Origin: Oleidesulfovibrio sp964593925
GTDB taxonomy: Bacteria; Desulfobacterota; Desulfovibrionia; Desulfovibrionales; Desulfovibrionaceae
Assembly: GCA_964593925.1 (NCBI GenBank)
Contig: CAZQKM010000007.1
Span: forward strand, 1-64,000
Length of the DNA: 64,000 nucleotides
Direction of reading: 5' to 3'
Part shown: positions 45,433 to 54,752 of the stretch, one piece after another
Layout of the letters: the number at the start of each line of letters is the position of its first letter
Numbering within the stretch: the first letter of the stretch is position 1
Made by a program: the position numbers and the translations under genes
Notes under the pieces: model-generated
Told to the model about the DNA's origin: nothing
The model's input: only the letters and a program-made list of their open reading frames with translations
Database searches by the model: none

Positions 45433-46680
45433 TTATTTGCCTGATGCCACAGGCCTGGGGAGCAATAAGTTGAGCAGCACGCCTGTTATACCGGCCAACC
45501 CAATGCCCTTGAGAGAAAATTCTCCGGCATGAAACGCCATGCCACCCACACCAAAAACCAAAATAACTGAGACAATGGTAAGGTTGCGAGGGTTCATAAG
45601 GTCCGGCTGTGTACGTATCAACGAATTGATACCCACCCCCACAATGGCACCAAACAGCAGTATCATGATTCCGCCCATGACTGGCGTGGGAATGGTCTGA
45701 AGCAACGCACCCAACTTGCCCACAAAAGCCAGCAGTATGGCTGTAATGGCAGCCCATGTCATAATACCCGGGTTAAACGCACGGGTTAATGCCACAGCAC
45801 CTGTTACCTCGGAATACGTCGTGTTGGGCGGTCCTCCCAGCATGGAAGCCAGCATGGTGGCCACACCATCGCCAGCCATGGTGCGATGCACACCAGGTTC
45901 TTCAAGATAGTTCTTGCCGGTGATAGAGCTTATGGCCAACACATCACCCACATGCTCAATGGCCGGGGCAATGGCCACAGGGACAATAAAAATAATCGCT
46001 TCAAAGGTGAACACAGGGGCCACAAAATTGGGCATGGCCAGCCAGGGAGCTTCCATGACCTTGGTAAAATCGACCATCCCCAGAGCAAGAGCAGCCACAT
46101 ACCCTGCCACAATGCCACACAAGATGGGGATCAATCGCAAAATCCCCCGCCCCAGCAACGACGCGCCAATGGTTGCCGCAAGTGCTGTCATGGAAACGAG
46201 AAGTGCTTCCCACCGGGGAAATAACACCATCTCACCGTCACCGCTTTTACCAATGGCCATAAACACCGCCACAGGTGCCAAGACCAGCCCTATGACCATG
46301 ATGACAGGCCCCGTGACAACAGAGGGCAGCACCCGCTCCAAGGCCTGGATACCCTTTATCCTGACAAGCCCGCCCAGCAGCACATACAAAGCCCCTGCCG
46401 CCACAAGTCCCCCCATGGTAGCAGGCACCCCCCAGACACTCACTCCATGTGTGATAGGGGCAATGAATGCAAAAGACGAAGCCAAAAAAACAGGAACCTG
46501 CCGTCTGGTGATGCACTGGAACACCAGCGTTCCAGCCCCCGCAGTAAACAGGGCTACATTAGGGTCAAGCCCGGTCAGCAAGGGTACCAGCACCAGGGAA
46601 CCAAAAGCAACAAACAGCATCTGCGCGCCCAGCAGGCTGTCTTTTAATCGAAATGTATAGTCCGCGGGGGCAGTCACCAT
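45433..46680 (-). CDS. uraA: Uracil/xanthine permease (NCS2 family)
   Basis: 415 residues from ATG 46680 (GGTGG 5 bp upstream). About fourteen hydrophobic helices. Family signatures include LVLVPLLTGLDPNVALFTAGAG, PVFLASSFAFIAPI, AIEHVGDVLAISSITGK (the substrate-binding glutamate/histidine helix), GGPPNTTYSEVTGAVALTRAF and PTPVMGGIMILLFG. It is proton-linked uracil uptake. It follows upp in the same direction, a textbook salvage pair, with a hairpin and T run just before its ribosome site. Confidence 0.95.
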   Translation of the reverse strand: MVTAPADYTFRLKDSLLGAQMLFVAFGSLVLVPLLTGLDPNVALFTAGAGTLVFQCITRRQVPVFLASSFAFIAPITHGVSVWGVPATMGGLVAAGALYVLLGGLVRIKGIQALERVLPSVVTGPVIMVIGLVLAPVAVFMAIGKSGDGEMVLFPRWEALLVSMTALAATIGASLLGRGILRLIPILCGIVAGYVAALALGMVDFTKVMEAPWLAMPNFVAPVFTFEAIIFIVPVAIAPAIEHVGDVLAISSITGKNYLEEPGVHRTMAGDGVATMLASMLGGPPNTTYSEVTGAVALTRAFNPGIMTWAAITAILLAFVGKLGALLQTIPTPVMGGIMILLFGAIVGVGINSLIRTQPDLMNPRNLTIVSVILVFGVGGMAFHAGEFSLKGIGLAGITGVLLNLLLPRPVASGK

Positions 46681-46694
46681 ATCATCCACCCTGC

Positions 46695-46718
46695 AAAAAA
46701 ACTCCGTGCCTGAGCACG
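46695..46718 (-). terminator. Small hairpin with T run upstream of uraA
   Basis: On the minus strand CGTGC-TCAG-GCACG is followed by GAG and seven T, ending about 12 bp before the uraA start. It may partly terminate upp transcripts or act as an attenuator. Confidence 0.45.
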
Positions 46719-46797
46719 CTCATACCCTAAAAAAAACATATACCCCCCAAAAAAAGCAGGATAGAAATATTCTAGTCCACCGTTTGTGCCTGGCCAG

Positions 46798-47424
46798 CTA
46801 TTTAGTACCAAAAATTTTATCGCCGGCATCTCCGAGCCCGGGCAGAATGTATCCATTGGCATCAAGGCAGTCATCTACCGCAGCAACATAAATATCCACA
46901 TCTGGATGTGCTTTTTCCACCCGCCTAATACCCTCTGGAGCTGCTACCAGGAAAAGGCCCTTGATATTTTTACAACCAGCTTCTTTAAGCATTGTTATGG
47001 TTGCTACCAATGTACCACCCGTGGCCAGCATAGGGTCAATAATAATGGCCAGCCGCTCATCAAGGGCATTGGCCAGCTTGCTGTAATATTGTACCGGTTC
47101 AAGGGTCTCCTCATTACGGAACATTCCCACAACGCTTACTTTGGCACCGGGAATCATATCCAACAGGCCATCCAGCATCCCCAGGCCAGCACGCAGAATG
47201 GGTACGACTGTAATTTTTTTTCCCTTGATCTGCTCCACGTCTACCGTACCAGCCCAACCTTGGACCTGGGTATGCTCTGTAGCAAGGTCTCGGGTTGCCT
47301 CATACGTCAACAAGCGACACACTTCGTTGGAAAGTGCGCGAAATTCCGCCACAGATACGTCATGCTGACGCAGCCTGCCCAGTTTGTGTTTGACCAGCGG
47401 ATGGTCCACCGCGTACACAGCCAA
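46798..47424 (-). CDS. upp: Uracil phosphoribosyltransferase
   Basis: 208 residues from a TTG start at 47424 with AAGGAG 6 bp upstream; no ATG fits the family start. It opens AVYAVDHPLVKHKLGRLR. The flavoured motifs GKKITVVPILRAGLGMLDG and the PRPP-binding DPMLATGGTLVATITMLKE are intact, and ANGYILPGLGDAGDKIFGTK is the uracil-binding C-terminus. It converts uracil and PRPP to UMP. First gene of upp-uraA. Confidence 0.97.
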   Translation of the reverse strand: MAVYAVDHPLVKHKLGRLRQHDVSVAEFRALSNEVCRLLTYEATRDLATEHTQVQGWAGTVDVEQIKGKKITVVPILRAGLGMLDGLLDMIPGAKVSVVGMFRNEETLEPVQYYSKLANALDERLAIIIDPMLATGGTLVATITMLKEAGCKNIKGLFLVAAPEGIRRVEKAHPDVDIYVAAVDDCLDANGYILPGLGDAGDKIFGTK

Positions 47425-47530
47425 TGTGCTCTCCTTAAAAATTGCATACAGTTAAACAGCGTATTCAAATTATTTCTGATTATACGTAGTATGGGGGCCA
47501 TATTTTCGTCAAGGATAACGCGAGTCAGCC

Positions 47531-49165
47531 ATGCAGCAAAATAAAAAAATACTGGATACAAAAATCCTACTGGACACCATAGTGCCCCCCCATGCTGGTG
47601 GACTGCGAGCGGACGCGTTCCTGGCCTCGTTGCTGGCCAAGGATGCAGTATCTCGATCCAAAATCCAACAGGCAATCCTTAAGGGCTCCCTGTATTTAGA
47701 CGGTATGCCGTGCACCCGCCCCAAAAATAAACTCAAGCAGGGGCAGCACCTCACCTTTTCTCTCCACCGCCCAGAGACACACCTCGCACCCGAGTGTGGC
47801 CATTTGGATATTGTGTATCGTGACGACCATATCCTTGTGGTCAACAAACCAGCAGGCCTGACAGTACACCCTGCACCGGGCAGGCCAGATGGTACACTCG
47901 CCCATCGGCTTGTACATCATTTTCCCGAGCTGAAAAGCCAGGCAGGTCTAAGGCCGGGCATTGTGCATCGTCTAGATAAAGACACCAGCGGCCTGTTGCT
48001 GGTGGCTCTTACCGAACAGGCGCGACTATGCCTTGCTGAGTCCTTTGCCGCCCGTACAGTACACAAGGAATACCTGGCCCTGCTTAAAGGCGTTCCCGCG
48101 GCAGATTCGGGAGAGCTCAATGCCCCCATTGGCAGACATCCAACTCACAAGGTACGTATGGCCGTAACCCGTAACGGTCGAGACGCACGCTCTTCCTGGC
48201 GAGTACTTTTTTCGGATGCCAGCCCCTGCCCTTGGGCGCTAGCTGCCGTGTGCATCCACACAGGCCGTACCCACCAGATACGCGTCCATATGCAGCACTT
48301 AGGGTACCCCCTCTGGGGTGATTCTCTATACCATGGCATGCCCTCCAAACACGAGCTTGCCCTGCACCCTGCCCTGAAACTGACCGCCACACGGCAAATG
48401 CTGCATGCATGGAAGCTGGCCTTCATCCATCCCATTACTCAAAAAGCCATGTCGTTTTGCCAGCCCCCGCCCGATGACTTCATCGCGCTCATCCGTACGC
48501 TTGGCTCCCGCTCTCAACGTGTGGTACTTACCGGGCTGCCTGCCTGTGGCAAATCAGCCCTACTGCGATGTCTACAGGATCTGGGGATTGCAGTCTGGAG
48601 TGCGGATGCCTGCGTAGCCGCTCTATATGCGCCCGGGGGTGATGGCTGGCACTTATTACGCGGACGCTTTGGCAGACGGTTTGTACCGTATGACTCTGTG
48701 CCTGTGGATAAACAGGCATTGTTGCAGGCCATAAAATCCAGTGCTTCCCTGCGCCATGAGGTGGAATCCCTCATCCATCCGGTGGTCTGCCACCATCTTG
48801 AACAATTTTGGCAGACCCATCAGGACGCACCACTTGCCGTGGCAGAGGTACCACTTTTTGTCGAAGCTGGTTGGCGCAACAAGGCAGATATACTGGTAGG
48901 GATATTCAGCCCCACACACATACGCCACAAACGGTTGCGCCAAACACGAGGCTGGCACCAGGAAACCATTGCCGCCATGGATGCCTGGCAATGGTCACAG
49001 CCGGATAAATTACGCGCCTGCCACCTTGTTATTGATAACTCCGGCACCCAAAAAGATCTGGAGCGCCATGCACACGCCTTAACTGAGGTGCTGGCATCCA
49101 TACGTCTCCGCCGACTGAACGCTCTGGTGTATACCGCGCAAAGCCACATGCAGGCTCACACATAG
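47531..49165 (+). CDS. Fusion: RluD-type pseudouridine synthase + dephospho-CoA kinase
   Basis: 544 residues with two complete enzymes. Residues 1-330 are a RluA/RluD pseudouridine synthase: an S4 domain (LRADAFLASLLAKDAVSRSK), YRDDHILVVNKPAGLTVHP and the catalytic aspartate in PGIVHRLDKDTSGLLLVAL. Residues about 333-525 are a CoaE-like kinase: P-loop VVLTGLPACGKSALLRCL, SADACVAALY, LIHPVVCHHLEQF, VAEVPLFVEAGW and a late DNSGTQKDL. The first would modify 23S rRNA; the second makes CoA from dephospho-CoA. The P-loop (GLPACGKS) and the SAD in place of DAD differ from standard CoaE. If no other coaE exists in the genome, this must be the essential one. Confidence 0.9.
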   Translation: MQQNKKILDTKILLDTIVPPHAGGLRADAFLASLLAKDAVSRSKIQQAILKGSLYLDGMPCTRPKNKLKQGQHLTFSLHRPETHLAPECGHLDIVYRDDHILVVNKPAGLTVHPAPGRPDGTLAHRLVHHFPELKSQAGLRPGIVHRLDKDTSGLLLVALTEQARLCLAESFAARTVHKEYLALLKGVPAADSGELNAPIGRHPTHKVRMAVTRNGRDARSSWRVLFSDASPCPWALAAVCIHTGRTHQIRVHMQHLGYPLWGDSLYHGMPSKHELALHPALKLTATRQMLHAWKLAFIHPITQKAMSFCQPPPDDFIALIRTLGSRSQRVVLTGLPACGKSALLRCLQDLGIAVWSADACVAALYAPGGDGWHLLRGRFGRRFVPYDSVPVDKQALLQAIKSSASLRHEVESLIHPVVCHHLEQFWQTHQDAPLAVAEVPLFVEAGWRNKADILVGIFSPTHIRHKRLRQTRGWHQETIAAMDAWQWSQPDKLRACHLVIDNSGTQKDLERHAHALTEVLASIRLRRLNALVYTAQSHMQAHT

Positions 49166-49912
49166 TCTACGCCCTCTCTGGCGCAACGCCCACAGCGGCT
49201 TCCCTGAAGAAATAGCTCCAAGCAACGCATGTAAAAAATGCAGTACCTGCTTCATAATGACTATAATGAGCAAAACATTTTTTACCGAAATATTTCTTGA
49301 CTGTTATTATCGAAATGATACCGTAGCAAAAAGTTATATAGTACGCAAAAAATACATTGACAAAGCCACTTATTACAAAATATACATCCACACCAGAACA
49401 TTAACTCGCAAACTCATTATTCATCACCATATACATATATCTTTTACGTAATCATTATGACATGTATTATGAATTCATAGATGAATAATATGCATTCGTT
49501 TAAACTGCATCATCAGTACATGAAATATAAAAATTTTTTAATTTGCAGGAAGATATCATATTTTGCATACTGGTTCATATATTATGAAAATCAATACGCT
49601 GATTGCAGTTATATCCAATAAATATATAAAATAATCTTATTTAAACAGGCATCGTACATCTAAAAATAAACATAGTAATGTGTATGACAAACAAACAATG
49701 AACTTAGCGGCGTATCATTATTGCTATTATGTAATCCATGGACTAAGTGATGTATTGTTGGTGAGAAACATGTTTGATTTTTTTGGACAAATGGATACTC
49801 ATAATAATATTAAGTATAAAATTATACATCCTGCATACTACCTGGTTCACAATTTTTTATAATACAAGGGTACCACTTACGGTCTGGGTGAAAAGCACTA
49901 CAAGGCTTCAGC
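49166..49912. other. 747-bp AT-rich segment without a recognised gene
   Basis: GC falls to roughly 25-30% from about 49240 onward, against 50-55% in neighbouring genes. Short frames, for example 49680-49862, are explained by base composition and have no family match. It borders the reductive dehalogenase island and contains the upstream region of the sigma-54 activator. No insertion-sequence ends or tRNA-like attachment site were seen. Confidence 0.6.
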
Positions 49913-51535
49913 ATGAATAAAGACTATATTTTTTTACATGACGTTATGCGGGCTATGAAAAGCAGCCTTGATATGGAACAAGTCATCCCCAACACTCTGA
50001 CAGCCATGAAAGCCTGCCTACCCGTTGCGGCCTGCCTGATGCAACAGTACTCCGAGGATCCTAAGGGCCTGAAAATACTGTTCATAGCAAACGAAAGCGG
50101 CTTTTATTACACCAACGCATTTTTTCCCACTAGCGCGACGCAGGATCATTTTTTTAAAAATCGCGACAAATGGCCGGACATAAACATTTTTCACGACAGC
50201 CGCGAAGGTCCTATAGCTCCATATACCGCCAAGCGTATCAGCGACTACATTCCCAATGTCAAAAGAAGCTACTTCGGCCTCCATATGCGGTTGGGAGACG
50301 ATGTACTGGGTTATCTTGCCTTTGCCGGCCCCTATCCCCATTGTTTCAACGAACACCATGAGCACTTGGCCAGCCTCCTGCTTTCTCCTCTTACGCTGGT
50401 CATAAGCAACCTTTTGCGATCTGGAAACGCCATACAAACGCCTTTGCAAAGTAAAGGTCCGGCCCACCCCCCTAAAAAAAATTCGCCCAAGCCGGAAACC
50501 CATGAAATTATCGGCCTAGACTTGGGGTTAAAACCTGTGGCCGAGTCCATTACCCTGTTGTCTGACAAGGACAGTACCGTGCTCATTAGCGGAGAAACCG
50601 GTACCGGAAAAGAATTGGTAGCTGACGCCGTGCAAAGCGTCTCAAGCCGAAAATATCGGCCTTTTGTTAAGATCAATTGCGGGGCTATTCCCGATACACT
50701 TATGGATAGCGTATTTTTTGGACATGAAAAAGGCGCATTCACCGGAGCCGCCCATTCATCTCCCGGCAAATTTGAACTTGCCGATGGCGGCACTCTTTTT
50801 CTGGATGAAGTGGGAGAATTACCTCTAAGCGCGCAAACTCGACTATTACGGGTGCTGCAAAACAAAACTCTGGAACGCCTGGGCGGAACAAAACCATTTG
50901 TAGTGGATATACGCATTATTGCAGCAACCAACAAAAACCTCGAACAAATGGTTCAGCAGGGAACGTTTCGCAGGGACTTATACTACCGGCTCAATGTTTT
51001 TCCCATTCTTATACCCCCGCTACGAGAACGCCCCGAAGACATCACCCCGCTCATCACCTACTTTGTACACCATTTTTCAAAAAAAATGTATCTGGTTCCG
51101 CCGGTACTGGATCTGGCCAACCTTGCACGTCTCTGCAGGTATACTTGGCCGGGCAACGTACGGGAACTGCAAAACACCGTGGAGCGTGCCCTAGTTATGC
51201 ACAGACACGGTAATCTGGATCTTTCCCTCCACATGCCGCAAAGTCCATTGTGGTATGCCGAGCCAATCACTCCCGGAGTCCAGTCACATTTTATGCCGGG
51301 TGAAGCGAACGGACTCCCTTTATTGCCTCACGCGGTCTCCAGCTCTTTTTCAGAAGACGAATCAAAACTACTTCCGCTTGAAGAGCTTATCCGCGAACAT
51401 ATCATAACTGCCCTCAAGCGAAGCAAAGGCAAGGTTTCCGGTAAAGGCGGTGCAGCTGAACTATTGGGCATGAACCATAGCACATTGCGTAAACGCATGC
51501 AGAAAATGGGTCTAAAAACCAACCCTTGGGCTTAG
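49913..51535 (+). CDS. Sigma-54-dependent activator (GAF-AAA-Fis), probable regulator of the rdh operon
   Basis: 540 residues. Residues 1-190 resemble a GAF-type sensor (FLHDVMRAMKSSLDMEQVIP, then HMRLGDDVLGYLAFAGPYP). The AAA+ domain has Walker A ISGETGTGKELVADAV (about 226), the sigma-54 contact loop GAFTGA (274-279), Walker B GGTLFLDEVGELP and the R-finger region RRDLYYRLNVFPILIPPLRER. The C-terminus is a Fis-type helix-turn-helix (GGAAELLGMNHSTLRKRMQKMG). Such proteins bind upstream enhancers and activate -24/-12 promoters. One such promoter lies before rdhB, facing away, which makes it the natural target. The ligand could be a halogenated compound sensed by the GAF domain (inference). 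Confidence 0.93.
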   Translation: MNKDYIFLHDVMRAMKSSLDMEQVIPNTLTAMKACLPVAACLMQQYSEDPKGLKILFIANESGFYYTNAFFPTSATQDHFFKNRDKWPDINIFHDSREGPIAPYTAKRISDYIPNVKRSYFGLHMRLGDDVLGYLAFAGPYPHCFNEHHEHLASLLLSPLTLVISNLLRSGNAIQTPLQSKGPAHPPKKNSPKPETHEIIGLDLGLKPVAESITLLSDKDSTVLISGETGTGKELVADAVQSVSSRKYRPFVKINCGAIPDTLMDSVFFGHEKGAFTGAAHSSPGKFELADGGTLFLDEVGELPLSAQTRLLRVLQNKTLERLGGTKPFVVDIRIIAATNKNLEQMVQQGTFRRDLYYRLNVFPILIPPLRERPEDITPLITYFVHHFSKKMYLVPPVLDLANLARLCRYTWPGNVRELQNTVERALVMHRHGNLDLSLHMPQSPLWYAEPITPGVQSHFMPGEANGLPLLPHAVSSSFSEDESKLLPLEELIREHIITALKRSKGKVSGKGGAAELLGMNHSTLRKRMQKMGLKTNPWA

Positions 51536-51864
51536 CATCCGTCAGCATCGAGTATGGCTGCTACGGTGCTTGTAAAAAAGTTACTACACATAAGCCACAT
51601 CAGGGTAGCGAATCTTTGTCCAAGTATACCAGGATGTGCCGGATCCTGGGGCATCACGTTGTTGTAGTGTACCCCCTGAACTATTGCTTCGGCGGACAAA
51701 AAAAAACACCTGGCTCGGCACATCCTGTACCCCCTTTGTGCCCCGAAATATGGGATATCCTCTCAGTTTTGTTCCAAAACTCCATGCTACTATAGCTGCG
51801 AAACGAACCCGTTAAAAAAATATATTACGACTTTTTTGATACATGCTCTTCATATTTCAGCGGG
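51536..51864. other. 329-bp convergent gap
   Basis: Between the activator (plus) and the NapH-like gene (minus). I see no gene and no strong terminator; AT-rich near its right end. Confidence 0.4.
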
Positions 51865-52701
51865 TCAGACAGTGGCTTTCTTATTTTTTTGTTTCGGGCA
51901 TACTTCATTACATCGCAGACATTTGAGGCAGACGGCATCTTCAAAACGTTTGCTGACCGCGTCAAATGTCAGCCCCACAGGGCAAGCCCGGGCGCAACGC
52001 CCGCACTGATTGCAGTCAGTAGCGGCCTTAACCCGCATGGTGGTATTCAGTGTGCTTGCAGCCGTGTGGCAAGCCCCCAAGGGGCATAAGGCAATCCAAC
52101 CTCGAAGATGAAACATCCCCCCCAGCACGGGCAAGATCAGCAACATAAGGTCCGCCCGCACAACATTATGTCGTATCAGGCTGATGATCCCACGCGAAAG
52201 TACTCCCACCGGGCAAACCGTGCTCCATGCCGGGTACTGGGCAAGAAATATACCCAAAAACAGTCCACAAACTATGGCCAGCGCATCCCGCTGATCCGCT
52301 TGCCATACCCGGTGACTGGAACTTCTTGTTTTTTGAGCCAATTGCTCCACAGAGCGGATGACCCTTTCGGGAGCCAAGGCTGTTGCGGCCTTGGCGCTTT
52401 GTGCCGCGATAAAAGATGCCGGGCATACCCACGAACAGTATACACGCCCCAACAGGATAACCACTGCCAAAAAGAGGATAAATCCCGGCAAAAGGTCTAA
52501 AGCAATGCTCCTTGAAGAAAACCCAAGCTCGATAAACCCCACAGGGCACAAGAGCCTGACAGGGCCAATACGTAGATAAGAACACCCGGTAAAGCCTGTG
52601 TTGAACCAAGCCGTTGCCAGCAGGAGTGCCAGAAACGCGCCTTGAACCTGGACGCGACGATGCGTCCAGACGCCAGGAGTGACGCACGATTTTTTCCTCA
52701 T
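51865..52701 (-). CDS. NapH-like membrane ferredoxin (quinol dehydrogenase subunit) of the rdh operon
   Basis: 278 residues from ATG 52701 (GAGG 5 bp upstream); a longer frame overlapping the previous gene is rejected. About four membrane helices lie in residues 15-215. CP motifs (LLCPVGF, VYCSWVCPASF, TVCPVGV, ALCPLGACH) match the C-x3-CP-type motifs of NapH/NosR-like proteins. The C-terminus has two [4Fe-4S] motifs: CNQCGRCARACP and CLKCLRCNEVCP. NapH with NapG oxidises menaquinol. Nitrate reductase genes are absent here, so the likely electron acceptor is RdhA. Confidence 0.88.
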   Translation of the reverse strand: MRKKSCVTPGVWTHRRVQVQGAFLALLLATAWFNTGFTGCSYLRIGPVRLLCPVGFIELGFSSRSIALDLLPGFILFLAVVILLGRVYCSWVCPASFIAAQSAKAATALAPERVIRSVEQLAQKTRSSSHRVWQADQRDALAIVCGLFLGIFLAQYPAWSTVCPVGVLSRGIISLIRHNVVRADLMLLILPVLGGMFHLRGWIALCPLGACHTAASTLNTTMRVKAATDCNQCGRCARACPVGLTFDAVSKRFEDAVCLKCLRCNEVCPKQKNKKATV

Positions 52702-52732
52702 ATCTTCCTCATTGCCATTAATCGCTTGAGGC

Positions 52733-53353
52733 CTATCGAACAGGCTCGTCAACATGTGCCAACCGTAAAAGTACCTGAGGGCACAATCCCACACACTCTC
52801 CGCATCCCACGCAGACATTATTATCAAAGTAGGGCTTCAAAGGGGAATCTTTAAGCTTCAAAAAGCTTGGAATACTTTGTTCGGAGCGGTACGGATCGCC
52901 TCCTGAAGGGTTGGGAAAGAGTACCGCACCGGGAATTGGGCAACGTTGGAAACAAGCCATACAGTTTTCACAGCGTTCTGGTTGTTCCATGACCAGATTA
53001 GCCAGCTTGAGGTTATGCACCCCAGCTAGACTCAAGGCTCCGCTGGGGCAGACCTCCATGCAACGCCTACATCCTGTTTTCCAGGCTAGACATCCACCTT
53101 TCCGACTAGGTATCAATACAGGGGTTCCGATGGCCTTCACAGGCGTGGATAAATCGCGCTGACGCAAGGCCCCGCTGGGACAAACCGCCACACAGGCACC
53201 GCACTTGATGCATCTTTTCATGAATTCGTCTTCCGGGGACGATCCTGGCGGCCTGATAAAAAAAGCCCATCCGGGAATTTTTCCAGCTATCCAGACGACA
53301 GAAGCGACAATGCCAACTTCCAAAAAATAACGGAGAAATTTTCTACGAGTCAT
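52733..53353 (-). CDS. NapG-like Tat-exported polyferredoxin of the rdh operon
   Basis: 206 residues from ATG 53353. The N-terminus is a Tat signal-anchor (TRRKFLRYFLEVGIVASVVW). Four [4Fe-4S] clusters can be read: CIKCGACVAVCP, a second group ending CRRCMEVCP, CENCMACFQRCP and CVGCGECVGLCP. The sequence and order are those of NapG, a periplasmic electron carrier that receives electrons from NapH. It is 31 bp before the NapH-like gene and 87 bp after rdhA. I infer electron delivery from the quinone pool to RdhA. Confidence 0.88.
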   Translation of the reverse strand: MTRRKFLRYFLEVGIVASVVWIAGKIPGWAFFIRPPGSSPEDEFMKRCIKCGACVAVCPSGALRQRDLSTPVKAIGTPVLIPSRKGGCLAWKTGCRRCMEVCPSGALSLAGVHNLKLANLVMEQPERCENCMACFQRCPIPGAVLFPNPSGGDPYRSEQSIPSFLKLKDSPLKPYFDNNVCVGCGECVGLCPQVLLRLAHVDEPVR

Positions 53354-53440
53354 ACCCTGCACCAATCCGGTGACAATGGCTCAGCCTATTGCTACCTTTC
53401 TGGATATATTTATGTGCCTAATTGTCTTGAAAAACATCAA

Positions 53441-54751
53441 TCAAAAGTCAAAGGGCTTGGGCGTGCTGTAGCCCAAAAAATCGTCAATTTTGGCCATAAG
53501 AGAGTTCAATGTCCCTGAATTGAGCTTTTGAGCCATTTCAGGCACAACTTTGTGGAACCAAACATTAGTACGTTTATTAAATGTGCAGGTAGCCAGACAA
53601 ATATTACAGGCAGAGCGGTTGGCGTGCCATTGATTAAAACACTTTTCCGCGTCCACCATCCAACGCTTGAAACCTGGCCGGTTGTAAGGGCCGCGTATGA
53701 TATCGCTTTGCTCACCAAAAGAAATGGCTTTGGACGGGCAGGTCTCTGCACATTTACCGCAGGTTTCGCAAAACTCTTCCACGCCGAAACGAACAGGCTT
53801 GTCGGGAACCAGCGGTATGTCAGTCAGCACAGTGGCCAAGCGTACCCTTGTCCCTATAATCGGGCTGATGAGTAGACCATAACGTCCGACTTCACCAAGA
53901 CCAGCGTCCACCGCTATGGGGGTGGAGGTCACCGTGTCGTTCCCGGTGGGAATAGCCGGATAGCCGAGCATGCGTATAAACCCTGCCAGAGAGGAGGATA
54001 TTTCGATCATACGCGAATACCCAAGTCCAGTAGCGGCCGACGAAAAATAACTGCCTTGATCTCGGCAAGGGGCTTCCGCCATTTCAACAGCAATGCTGAC
54101 AGCATATTTGAACTGTGCAGGATCTTTCGGCCATGCCATGGCCTCGCAAGTTTGCGGATTAAAAATATTCTTGTAGACCCACAAAGAGTTCAACTCGGCC
54201 ACACCCACATCACTTGCACCTAAAAAGAACGCAGCCTTTTTGACCTTGCGTGTCAAGACGTCGGACGGGGCCTGGTAGCAGTTGGGGGCAGGCTCATCAT
54301 CCCAAATCAGCGGAGTACCCCGCGGCTCAAGACGATCTTTGGAATACCCCTCGGCCAGTTTGGTGGTCATGGCTTGTACTGGGTAATCCCAGCGCATCAG
54401 AGGATCCATAAAAGGCCACCCGCCAGTACACATACCGCTGGAGTTGGCGTAAGCTCCCAGGTTATGTATCCACCATCCGGCGTAATTCAGGGCAATGCCG
54501 TCCATTTCTTCGTCGAGCTTGATCGGGCGTTGCGGAATAAGCGCTCGCCTTTCCCGAAACTCCTGATCCCAAAGCGGCCTGAGAAACATAATTTGCTTAT
54601 GATCAAAACGCTCGGGCTGCCCGGTTTGTTTGTACCAGGAATCCGTACGAGTAGCGGCCTGAGCTTTGTCGGGGATAATCCCGTTCAGCTCAGACGCCGC
54701 CAAAGCAGACGCCGCCAAAGCGCCCATGGATAAAAATTCACGTCGATTCAT
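53441..54751 (-). CDS. rdhA: Reductive dehalogenase catalytic subunit RdhA
   Basis: 436 residues from ATG 54751, with GAGG 7 bp upstream. The twin-arginine signal is NRREFLSMGALAASALAAS. The corrinoid-binding nitroreductase-like core includes GLGYSRMIEIS, AIPTGNDTVTSTPIAVDAGLGEVGRYGLLISPIIGTRVRLATVLTDIPL and VPDKPVRFGVEEF. The two cluster motifs are C328ETCGKCAETCP and C371 ... C382NICLATC, as in PceA and CprA. It removes a halogen from an organohalide in the periplasm as terminal reductase of respiration. The Tat signal, the rdhB neighbour and the operon rule out the soluble QueG-type relatives. The substrate cannot be predicted. Confidence 0.95.
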   Translation of the reverse strand: MNRREFLSMGALAASALAASELNGIIPDKAQAATRTDSWYKQTGQPERFDHKQIMFLRPLWDQEFRERRALIPQRPIKLDEEMDGIALNYAGWWIHNLGAYANSSGMCTGGWPFMDPLMRWDYPVQAMTTKLAEGYSKDRLEPRGTPLIWDDEPAPNCYQAPSDVLTRKVKKAAFFLGASDVGVAELNSLWVYKNIFNPQTCEAMAWPKDPAQFKYAVSIAVEMAEAPCRDQGSYFSSAATGLGYSRMIEISSSLAGFIRMLGYPAIPTGNDTVTSTPIAVDAGLGEVGRYGLLISPIIGTRVRLATVLTDIPLVPDKPVRFGVEEFCETCGKCAETCPSKAISFGEQSDIIRGPYNRPGFKRWMVDAEKCFNQWHANRSACNICLATCTFNKRTNVWFHKVVPEMAQKLNSGTLNSLMAKIDDFLGYSTPKPFDF

Positions 54752-54752
54752 G

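Noticed and set aside
49680..49862. 60-codon frame in the AT-rich segment
   Set aside because: Tyrosine-, histidine- and isoleucine-rich composition is explained by low GC; no ribosome site.
51865..53353. Part of a periplasmic nitrate reductase operon
   Set aside because: No napA, napB or napD is present and the genes follow rdhA directly.
53441..54751. QueG (epoxyqueuosine reductase) as an alternative to RdhA
   Set aside because: QueG is soluble and lacks a Tat signal; here a Tat signal and an adjacent rdhB are present.
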